A DNA stretch of 12,510 nucleotides from an uncultured Flavobacteriia bacterium (GTDB lineage: Bacteria > Bacteroidota > Bacteroidia > Flavobacteriales_D > Crocinitomicaceae): NCBI GenBank assembly GCA_903928365.1, contig CAIYQV010000201.1, positions 1 through 12,510 of the forward strand. The letters run 5' to 3'. Within the stretch, counting starts at the first letter, position 1; each line of letters starts with the position of its first letter. Positions 5,912 to 11,668 of this stretch are shown here, one piece after another. The notes under the pieces are model-generated. The model was given only the letters and a program-made list of their open reading frames with translations, was not told where the DNA came from and searched no databases. The position numbers and the translations under genes are program-made.

Positions 5912-7312
5912 TTATACTTTGTCTTTAATTACTTGAGCAAGCATTTCGGCCTCCATCACCACTTTCCCATTCACATAGGCTTTGCCACCCATTTCAACCA
6001 AACCACGTCTGATCGGTGAAAGTAAAAATAATTCAAACACGATGGTATCTCCTGGAAGCACTTTCTGTTTGAACTTGACATTGTCGATCTTCATAAAGTA
6101 GGTGGAATACAAATGGGGGTCTTCTACCTTGCTCAAGGCAAATATCCCTCCAACCTGTGCCATTGCTTCAATCTGCAAAACACCAGGGAATACTGGATTC
6201 CCAGGAAAGTGTCCTGTAAAAATCGGCTCATTCATTGTGATATTCTTTACCCCAACAATGGTCTCTTCCTGAATTTCCATGATTTTGTCAACCATCAGAA
6301 AAGGAAAACGATGAGGCAGCATGCGCTCAATATCATTGATGTTGTAAAGAGGCTCTTTTGTTAAGTCAAATTTACGACCTTCCTTCTCCTGCTTCTTGAT
6401 CTGTTCCTTCAGGACTTTTGCAAATCGAACGTTTCCTGAATGACCGGGACGAGCTCCAAGTATGTGCGCTTTGATCGGTTTCCCTACCAAAGCAAGATCA
6501 CCAACGATATCCAGTAATTTATGTCTGGCAGGCTCATTCTCAAACTGCAGTTTTGTACTATTCAAAACACCTATACCTTCTACATTGATGGTTAAATTTT
6601 CTTTACCCAACAATTTAGCGAGGCGATTCAATTCTTCCTTAGAAATATCATCGCGATCAACAAGAACGATGGCATTGTCCAAATCACCTCCTTTGATCAG
6701 GTTATTGGTAGCAAGGAACTCCAATTCTCGCAAGAAAACGAACGTTCGACATGGTGCAATTTCCTTATTGAACTCAGAGATATTGTACATGGAGGCGTGC
6801 TGCGTTCCCAGAACAGGTGATTTATAATCCACCATCACAGTGATGCGGTAGTTATTATCAGGAACCGCCAGGAATTCAATGCCTTTCTCTGTATCCTCCC
6901 AAGGAATATTTTCCGTTAACACGAAATACTCGCGTTCCGCATTTTGCTCTTCATAACCAACCTCTTCGATCGCTTTCACAAACGGCAACGAACTTCCGTC
7001 CATAATAGGAACTTCAGGTCCATCCAAACGGATCAAGGCATTATCCACCTGACAACCATACAGTGCGGCCAGGACATGCTCTGTCGTATAAACGCGTGCA
7101 CCTTTGAATTCAAGTGTTGTACCACGGTCTGTAGCAACTACTAAATCAGCATCTGCCTTGATGACAGGCTCACCTTCTAAGTCTATTCGTTGAAATTTAT
7201 ATCCGTGATTATCAGGTGCAGGACAAATCTCCAAATTCACCTTTTCTCCTGTATGTAAACCTACCCCTTGTAGTTTAATGCTCGATTTGAGCGTTCGTTG
7301 CTTTTCAGCCAT
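5912..7312 (-). CDS. lpxC/fabZ: Bifunctional LpxC deacetylase / FabZ 3-hydroxyacyl-ACP dehydratase
   Basis: One 466-residue chain carries two enzymes. Residues 1-300 are LpxC, the zinc deacetylase that commits UDP-3-O-acyl-GlcNAc to lipid A: GVGLHTG at 16-22, TTEHVLAAL at 76-84 (Glu78, His79), HKLLDIVGDLAL at 264-275 (zinc ligands His264 and Asp268), and the catalytic His291 in RPGHSGN. A lysine-rich linker spans about 301-318. Residues 320-466 are FabZ, a hot-dog-fold dehydratase: MLPHRFPFLMVD at 331-342, GHFPGNPVFPG at 367-377 with catalytic His368, and IEAMAQ at 381-386 with Glu382. All key residues are present in both halves. The fusion is standard in Bacteroidota and joins two activities that draw on the same 3-hydroxyacyl-ACP pool. 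lpxD ends five bases upstream of the start, and lpxA begins one base after the stop. Confidence 0.97.
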   Translation of the reverse strand: MAEKQRTLKSSIKLQGVGLHTGEKVNLEICPAPDNHGYKFQRIDLEGEPVIKADADLVVATDRGTTLEFKGARVYTTEHVLAALYGCQVDNALIRLDGPEVPIMDGSSLPFVKAIEEVGYEEQNAEREYFVLTENIPWEDTEKGIEFLAVPDNNYRITVMVDYKSPVLGTQHASMYNISEFNKEIAPCRTFVFLRELEFLATNNLIKGGDLDNAIVLVDRDDISKEELNRLAKLLGKENLTINVEGIGVLNSTKLQFENEPARHKLLDIVGDLALVGKPIKAHILGARPGHSGNVRFAKVLKEQIKKQEKEGRKFDLTKEPLYNINDIERMLPHRFPFLMVDKIMEIQEETIVGVKNITMNEPIFTGHFPGNPVFPGVLQIEAMAQVGGIFALSKVEDPHLYSTYFMKIDNVKFKQKVLPGDTIVFELFLLSPIRRGLVEMGGKAYVNGKVVMEAEMLAQVIKDKV

Positions 7313-7317
7313 TCAGA

Positions 7318-8358
7318 TCAATCTTTGGTTAACTCTTTTATTTTCTTTTCCAGTTCCTGGATCTTATTCAAAATAAACGGAAGTTTTCTGAATCCAAAAT
7401 AGGATTTCTTGAAGTCTTCCAAAGGAATTCCGGGTGAGCCCATCAGGGTGTCCGCTTTTTTAACAGAAGCTGGTATACCAGACTGCGCCACGATCTTGGT
7501 TCCATCTGCAATATGAAGGTGTCCGCTGATTCCTGCCTGACCACCCACCATTACATGAGCACCTAATTTGGCAGATCCGGCAATCCCCACCTGAGCAGCA
7601 AGCGCCGAATGATTCCCTACCTCCACGTTGTGAGCGATTTGACAAAGGTTGTCGATCTTAGCACCCTGTCGGATAATGGTCGAACCCATTGTTGCGCGGT
7701 CTATCGTCGTATTGGATCCGATCTCAACATCATCTTCGACGATGACATTACCAATTTGTGGCACTTTATGGAAAACGCCTTTTTCATCTGGAGCAAAACC
7801 AAATCCATCGGCCCCTATGATCACTCCGGCGTGAACAATGCAGTTCGCTCCTACCTTGCAATCCCCATAAACGGCAGCACCAGGATGAATTACTGAATTT
7901 GAACCGATTACAACATTTTCACCAATATAGGCATTTGGATAGATGGCTACATGATCCCCAATCACTGCATTTTCGCCTATGTAAGCAAACGCGCCTACGT
8001 ATAAATTCTCTCCTAACTTAGCTGATGAAGCAATATAAGATGGCTGTTCAATGGCTGGCTTCTTTTTGTTCATTTGAGAATATACCTCAAGTAATTTCGC
8101 AAAACAGGCATAAGCATCATCCACTTTTACAAGTGTCAAGGTATCGGGCAAAGGCTTAGTAGGCTGAAAGGTGTTATTTACAATGCAGATACTAGAGTCA
8201 GTGACGTAGATGTGCTCCTCATATTTTGGATTTGACAAGAATGACAGTGCGCCGGGCACTCCCTCTTCGATCTTAGCCAATCCCGAAACAGTAACGGATG
8301 CATTCCCCACGACTGTTCCTCCAAGGATTCCTGCTATTTGTTCAGCTGAAAATTCCAT
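7318..8358 (-). CDS. lpxD: UDP-3-O-acylglucosamine N-acyltransferase LpxD
   Basis: LpxD adds the second 3-hydroxyacyl chain, to the amine exposed by LpxC. The 346-residue protein has the N-terminal uridine-binding domain (about 1-100, including LSFLSNPKYEEHI), a hexapeptide-repeat beta helix (about 105-300) with GADGFGFAP at 182-190, and the catalytic histidine His243 in IAHNVEVGN, matching E. coli His239. A C-terminal helix (about 330-345, lysine and glutamate-rich) should form the trimer coiled coil. Length is normal. The start at 8358 gives the family's MEFSAEQIAGILGG opening. The TAATTTTG box four bases before the ATG (8363-8370) looks like a -7 element but lies too close for a normal leader. 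It is the first lpx gene; lpxC/fabZ follows after five bases. Confidence 0.97.
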   Translation of the reverse strand: MEFSAEQIAGILGGTVVGNASVTVSGLAKIEEGVPGALSFLSNPKYEEHIYVTDSSICIVNNTFQPTKPLPDTLTLVKVDDAYACFAKLLEVYSQMNKKKPAIEQPSYIASSAKLGENLYVGAFAYIGENAVIGDHVAIYPNAYIGENVVIGSNSVIHPGAAVYGDCKVGANCIVHAGVIIGADGFGFAPDEKGVFHKVPQIGNVIVEDDVEIGSNTTIDRATMGSTIIRQGAKIDNLCQIAHNVEVGNHSALAAQVGIAGSAKLGAHVMVGGQAGISGHLHIADGTKIVAQSGIPASVKKADTLMGSPGIPLEDFKKSYFGFRKLPFILNKIQELEKKIKELTKD

Positions 8359-8432
8359 CGTTCAAAATTAAAAAAACATCTCCTTAACCTACTGAAAGAA
8401 CGCCTCTTTTATCAACATGGTTAGTTGAATTA

Positions 8433-9134
8433 TCAATCCTTCGATGAACTATCAGCAAGGTCAATCGAGATCACATTGATCTTTTCCTTATACCAGACTG
8501 CTTTCAATGCCAATTCCCTTCCTTTATCATCCTTACATGTAATAACATGTTCTACCTTTGGCTTGATACGGAAATTCGTTCTGGAAAAATCTATGTTGCC
8601 GGATTTTTTGACCCATTTAAGTATCTGATCACTATTCGTAATTCCGAATTTCTTTTTTTGCTGATCAAGTACCTCCGTTGAATCCATATACAACAATTGC
8701 TTGTCCTTGGGAAAGGAGATCAATTTCCCCATTCCTTTGCGCGTATTTTTTACGTTGTTAATAGAGGACTCCATTACATGCACCTCAGAAACAAAGCTTT
8801 CTGATGGTAGCGTAATGTAAACTTTCATTTCACCACCTTTGGAATTTGCTCCTTCAAACAAATAAACCTTTGGATCCGAATGCTTTAGGCTTGCTGAGAA
8901 ATCTACATCCCCTTTCTCGATGATATTGAGCAGATCTGAGAATGCTAAACCCTTCTGCTTCATGAACAACTCTTGATCTTCCGGCAAAACAATTAGTCGT
9001 TCCTGAACACTGTTCTTTACTCTATTCGACGGAAGCCAGGTACAGCCCCTGTTTTTAAAGAAAAAGATGACAAATAACAGTCCGAAACCGAAACCGATGC
9101 CGTAATACTTAAGTCTGCGAAGCAAAGATTGCAT
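8433..9134 (-). CDS. Membrane-anchored protein of unknown function with two copies of a small domain
   Basis: The 233-residue protein has a basic N terminus (MQSLLRRLKYYG), one hydrophobic segment at about 11-26, and then a soluble part. The positive-inside rule puts the soluble part in the periplasm. Two stretches look like copies of one domain: about 53-120 and 151-225. Each starts with a helical region, passes through a short acidic motif (KGDVDFS at 74-80; SGNIDFS at 178-184), then a variable loop and two or three strands (KVYLFEGANSKGGEMKVYI against KVEHVITCKDDKGRELALKA). Pattern resembles DUF4258-annotated flavobacterial anchored proteins, but that link is from memory and weak. It is preceded by the trxA terminator and followed after 74 bases by lpxD. 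No enzyme motif was seen. A role at the cell envelope is only suggested by the lpx neighbours. Confidence 0.8.
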   Translation of the reverse strand: MQSLLRRLKYYGIGFGFGLLFVIFFFKNRGCTWLPSNRVKNSVQERLIVLPEDQELFMKQKGLAFSDLLNIIEKGDVDFSASLKHSDPKVYLFEGANSKGGEMKVYITLPSESFVSEVHVMESSINNVKNTRKGMGKLISFPKDKQLLYMDSTEVLDQQKKKFGITNSDQILKWVKKSGNIDFSRTNFRIKPKVEHVITCKDDKGRELALKAVWYKEKINVISIDLADSSSKD

Positions 9135-9151
9135 GTATTAGTTCTTAGATG

Positions 9152-9179
9152 AAAAAAAGGCCGCCCAAATTGAGCGGCC
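9152..9179 (-). terminator. Rho-independent terminator of trxA
   Basis: On the minus strand GGCCGCTC (9179-9172) pairs with GGGCGGCC (9166-9159) over 8 bp, with one G-U pair, and closes an AATTT loop. Seven U residues follow at once (9158-9152). It lies 21 bases after the trxA stop and is the strongest intrinsic terminator in the window. Confidence 0.93.
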
Positions 9180-9200
9180 ATATATTTTTTGACTAAATCA

Positions 9201-9518
9201 TTAAAGGATCGCGTCGAGTTTTGCTGTCAACTGGGCTTTCGGAACTGCACCAACTGATTTGTCAGCAACCTCACCGTTTTTGATGAACAATACGGTAGGA
9301 ATATTTCTTACGCCAAACTGAGCTGAAACACCTGGATTGTTATCCACATTTACCTTCCCAATAATTGCCTTACCTTCATATTCAGTGTACATTTCATCGA
9401 TTACCGGACCGATCATGCGGCAAGGACCACACCATTCTGCCCAAAAATCTACTACCACTGGTTTGTTTGATTTCAACACAACTTCCTCGAAGTTCTGATC
9501 TGTAATTTCTAAAGCCAT
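9201..9518 (-). CDS. trxA: Thioredoxin
   Basis: This is a single-domain cytosolic thioredoxin of 105 residues that reduces protein disulfides using electrons from thioredoxin reductase. The active site WCGPC lies at 29-33 (Cys30, Cys33), the buried aspartate at Asp24 in VVVDFWAEW, and the cis-proline at Pro74 in RNIPT. There is no signal peptide or membrane segment, and length is typical for TrxA. The ATG at 9518 gives the normal MALEITDQNFEE opening and is preceded by the A-rich stretch AAAAAGAAAGATT instead of a Shine-Dalgarno site. A well-formed promoter about 40 bases upstream and a strong terminator just downstream make it an independent one-gene transcript between two larger blocks. Confidence 0.98.
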   Translation of the reverse strand: MALEITDQNFEEVVLKSNKPVVVDFWAEWCGPCRMIGPVIDEMYTEYEGKAIIGKVNVDNNPGVSAQFGVRNIPTVLFIKNGEVADKSVGAVPKAQLTAKLDAIL

Positions 9519-9555
9519 AATCTTTCTTTTTAAAGGTCTGCCTTGTAAGGCGTCG

Positions 9556-9584
9556 CAAAATTAATTCATTTTATCCGAAGTCAA
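9556..9584 (-). promoter_or_regulatory. trxA promoter (Bacteroidota -33/-7 type)
   Basis: On the minus strand TTG (9584-9582) is followed after 18 bases by TAATTTTG (9563-9556), a full match to the TAnnTTTG consensus. Transcription would begin a few bases below 9556, giving a leader of about 30 bases before the trxA ATG. Two CAAAAAAG A-tracts (9605-9598 and 9592-9585) lie directly upstream of the TTG, and a TGACAG repeat lies beyond them. It is the best promoter match in the window. Confidence 0.75.
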
Positions 9585-9607
9585 CTTTTTTGCCAATCTT
9601 TTTTGAC

Positions 9608-9621
9608 TGACAGTATGACAG
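9608..9621. repeat. TGACAG direct repeat upstream of trxA
   Basis: TGACAG occurs at 9608-9613 and again at 9616-9621, eight bases apart. The pair sits between the stop of the small membrane-protein gene and the trxA promoter, about 25-40 bases beyond its TTG. Tandem half-sites in this position could be a regulator-binding site; there is no direct evidence. Confidence 0.35.
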
Positions 9622-9623
9622 AC

Positions 9624-10019
9624 TTAATTGGATATCGTCATTCTTTTAAAGGTTTTCTGATTGTCTGTGCAAAGCCTGTAAAAGTAATTTCCATTAGGTA
9701 ATTCCGTCGAATCAAAACGTACAATATGGCCTCCATTGGAAAACGTGTCTTCTTTAAGTATTTTCAATACGGAAAGATCGGAATGAAGCAATTCGATTCT
9801 CACAGATTTTTCATGCGTTGTCGTAAAATAGATCTCTACTTCCCCGGATACAGGATCCTGTTCGATGCTGTAGAGCACACAATAATCCTTGGGCGCAGGA
9901 GTTCCCTTTCCAAGATAAGCCAACAGTTTTCTATACGCAATGATCAATACCAGCAAGGCCAGAGAAACAAGCAATACTCCCAGTAATACTCTTTCGATCG
10001 AAAATCCAATTAATATCAT
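9624..10019 (-). CDS. Small membrane-anchored protein with a FlgD/T9SS-like beta-sandwich domain
   Basis: I choose the ATG at 10019, giving 131 residues, over a TTG four codons upstream, because TAAG-ATG follows the DUF493 stop directly. A hydrophobic helix spans about 10-29. A short basic/proline linker (YRKLLAYLGKGTPAPKD) leads to a domain at about 46-131 with alternating strands: DPVSGEVEIYF, SVRIELLHSDLSVLK, LPNGNYFYRL and KTFKRMTI. This succession resembles type IX secretion C-terminal sorting domains and FlgD-type Ig folds. There is no signal peptide or cargo domain, so it is not a normal type IX substrate. Basic residues after the helix (Arg30, Lys31, Lys38) could place the domain in the cytoplasm, while a sorting-type fold would predict the periplasm; topology is unresolved. 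It is the last gene of the menD-terC block. Function unknown. Confidence 0.75.
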   Translation of the reverse strand: MILIGFSIERVLLGVLLVSLALLVLIIAYRKLLAYLGKGTPAPKDYCVLYSIEQDPVSGEVEIYFTTTHEKSVRIELLHSDLSVLKILKEDTFSNGGHIVRFDSTELPNGNYFYRLCTDNQKTFKRMTISN

Positions 10020-10020
10020 C

Positions 10021-10287
10021 TTATAAAGCAATTAGTCCTTCAATCAATGCGGCTTCTTCGTATTTGACCAATATAGAATTGACATCCAGCATTAATTCTT
10101 TGGCCGTAACACTGATATATTTCCCTGTTTTGGATGGATGCATCACGATGTCCGTACTGTTATTAAAAAGCGCCGTCACCTGAGCCACTTTATCTGACTG
10201 ATTTGGCACAATGAATTTAAACATGTACACATCCGGCCATTCCTGCAACTCCAATTGTATTTTCAATTTCTCCAGAACCTGATGCAT
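10021..10287 (-). CDS. DUF493 (YbeD-like) protein
   Basis: The 88-residue protein matches the bacteroidete branch of DUF493/UPF0250. Key stretches are EWPDVYMFKFIVP at 16-28 and HPSKTGKYISVT at 50-61, then a helix to the end. E. coli YbeD of this family has a ferredoxin-like fold related to the regulatory domain of allosteric enzymes (ACT-like); no reaction is known. The protein is small, soluble and without cysteines. One base separates its ATG from the upstream stop, and the downstream gene starts one base after its own stop, so all three are probably translated in a coupled way. Family assignment is strong; function is unknown. Confidence 0.9.
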   Translation of the reverse strand: MHQVLEKLKIQLELQEWPDVYMFKFIVPNQSDKVAQVTALFNNSTDIVMHPSKTGKYISVTAKELMLDVNSILVKYEEAALIEGLIAL

Positions 10288-10288
10288 A

Positions 10289-10861
10289 TTATTTCAGCTT
10301 GTGTAATGAATATAATCTTGTCGACTCCTTCTTCACTAGTATCCCAACGGTTTCACCTGACTCAACAAGGCTTGCAAATGTACTTATTCCATCGCTTTCG
10401 AGCTGCTTCAGATCTTGAAAAAATGCTACCGGTTCAGGTTCCGAAGAAAGCAACTGACCTTCTTTAAACGCTTCAAAAAGAGGCCATTTCGACGCATATT
10501 CCCTAAAAAGATTCAATCTGTATGCAGCGAGTTCCTTAAGTTTACTGAAACAAGTAGCCTGAGAAATCATTTTCCTGATCTCGTTGAGCTGATCTATGTA
10601 AGATCGATAAAAATCAAGAATGGAGATTTCAGCTAATTGTATTTGCTGATTGATCCCCTCTGTATTCTCTGTTTCTAGCCCTAAAACCTCTGCGGCCTTC
10701 TGGTATCTGTTCAGTTTTTCGATTTTAGACTCAAAGACTTTGGGAATACAAGGCTTTAACAGAAAATATTGTTTTTGACCGAAAAGAAGTTGCTCATAAG
10801 CATCCTCCAAATCATCAAAAGCATCGGCATTCAGGAAAATTCTGGCCTCGTTGATTGTCAC
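10289..10861 (-). CDS. Unrecognised helical protein of 190 residues
   Basis: I do not recognise this protein. It is predicted to be soluble and largely helical, with no signal peptide or membrane segment. The opening, EARIFLNADAFDDLEDAYEQ (residues 5-24), followed by KQYFLLKP, faintly recalls helices I-II of J-domains but there is no HPD motif, so this is not a J-protein call. The middle (about 45-120) is a run of charged heptad-like helices; the end (about 145-190) is mixed. The start is GTG at 10861, sharing GTGA with the TGA stop of the upstream terC-family gene, which strongly supports translation in this frame. DUF493 follows after one base. The coupling suggests linked expression with the TerC-family protein, not necessarily shared function. 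Confidence 0.8.
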   Translation of the reverse strand: MTINEARIFLNADAFDDLEDAYEQLLFGQKQYFLLKPCIPKVFESKIEKLNRYQKAAEVLGLETENTEGINQQIQLAEISILDFYRSYIDQLNEIRKMISQATCFSKLKELAAYRLNLFREYASKWPLFEAFKEGQLLSSEPEPVAFFQDLKQLESDGISTFASLVESGETVGILVKKESTRLYSLHKLK

Positions 10862-11631
10862 GATTGCGAACCTTTGTTATTCTTTCGCATTCGGATATTC
10901 AGGAATTCCACTATCAAGGCGTAAATCATCGCAAAATAGATATATCCTTTCGGAATGTGCTGTCCAAATGCTTCTGCCACAAGTATCACCCCGATAGTCA
11001 CCAAAAATCCTAGTGCAATCATTTTAATGGTAGGACGCGCATTGATAAAATCGGATATCGGTTTCGCAAACAGCATCATCACGATCATCGAAACGATGAC
11101 TGATGAATAGATGATGACCATAGGATTGTGCCCTGTTTCACGCTGAAGATCGTTTGTCATACCAATAGCCGTAATAATGGAATCGAAGCTAAAAATGACA
11201 TCTATCAAAACGATCTGCATTACCACTGACCTTAATGAATCCTTTGTTTTACCTCCGTCATTGTGAGATCCAGTCACAGAACTGTGCATCTCGACTGTAC
11301 TTTTATAGATCAGGAATAACCCACCTAAAAGTAGCACCAGACTTTGAGCCGTAAAATGTTTCAGCAGATCAATCGATGTATTTGAGAATAACGGATCTGT
11401 AAAATGCATGATCCAAGCTACTCCTGCCAGAAGCACTAAACGAACAAATAATGCCAAAGACAAACCAATATTGCGCGCTTTACGCTGATCTTTTAGACTT
11501 AATTTATCCGAAACGATCGAAATAAAGATGATGTTATCGATCCCAAGGACAATTTCCAGTAAGGATAGAATAAGAAAATAAGTAAGCCCCGCAAAGGAGA
11601 AGAGTGCTTCAAAAAAATCCTGTTCGAACAT
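10858..11631 (-). CDS. TerC family integral membrane protein
   Basis: The 257-residue inner-membrane protein has about seven hydrophobic helices. Two family signatures are present: EIVLGIDNIIFI with Glu26, Asp32 and Asn33 in the first helix, and DVIFSFDSIITAIGM with Asp144 and Asp150 in the middle. These acidic residues inside membrane helices are the hallmark of TerC proteins. Members have been linked to tellurite resistance and to manganese export or metallation of secreted enzymes (Alx, MeeF/MeeY). No ter operon genes are nearby, so tellurite resistance should not be assumed; metal-ion handling is the more likely role. A hydrophilic loop at about 116-132 separates the halves. menD ends 26 bases upstream, and TAATTTTG lies seven bases before the ATG. 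The stop overlaps the GTG of the next gene. Confidence 0.93.
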   Translation of the reverse strand: MFEQDFFEALFSFAGLTYFLILSLLEIVLGIDNIIFISIVSDKLSLKDQRKARNIGLSLALFVRLVLLAGVAWIMHFTDPLFSNTSIDLLKHFTAQSLVLLLGGLFLIYKSTVEMHSSVTGSHNDGGKTKDSLRSVVMQIVLIDVIFSFDSIITAIGMTNDLQRETGHNPMVIIYSSVIVSMIVMMLFAKPISDFINARPTIKMIALGFLVTIGVILVAEAFGQHIPKGYIYFAMIYALIVEFLNIRMRKNNKGSQS

Positions 11632-11638
11632 TGTGGTA

Positions 11639-11668
11639 CAAAATTACAGAATCTTACTTAGGACCGAA
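11639..11668 (-). promoter_or_regulatory. Possible promoter for the terC-family gene
   Basis: On the minus strand TAATTTTG (11646-11639) fully matches the Bacteroidota -7 consensus. A TTC (11668-11666), one base off TTG, lies 19 bases before it, overlapping the end of menD. If used, the transcript would start almost at the ATG (11631), giving a very short or absent leader. The match is good but AT-rich DNA makes chance hits common. Confidence 0.35.

Noticed and set aside
6462..6827. A 121-codon plus-strand reading frame
   Set aside because: It is antisense to the LpxC domain, which has all its catalytic residues; low-complexity serine-rich product is typical of a shadow frame.
7460..7645. 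A minus-strand 61-codon frame rich in Gly, Ser, Arg and Cys
   Set aside because: It is an out-of-frame reading of the hexapeptide repeats of lpxD.
10020..10031. TTG start at 10031 for the small membrane protein
   Set aside because: It would overlap the end of DUF493 by several codons; the ATG at 10019 directly after TAAG is a more usual coupled start.
10858..11631. Tellurite-resistance operon
   Set aside because: Only a TerC-family membrane protein is present; no terA, terB, terD or terE homologues flank it.
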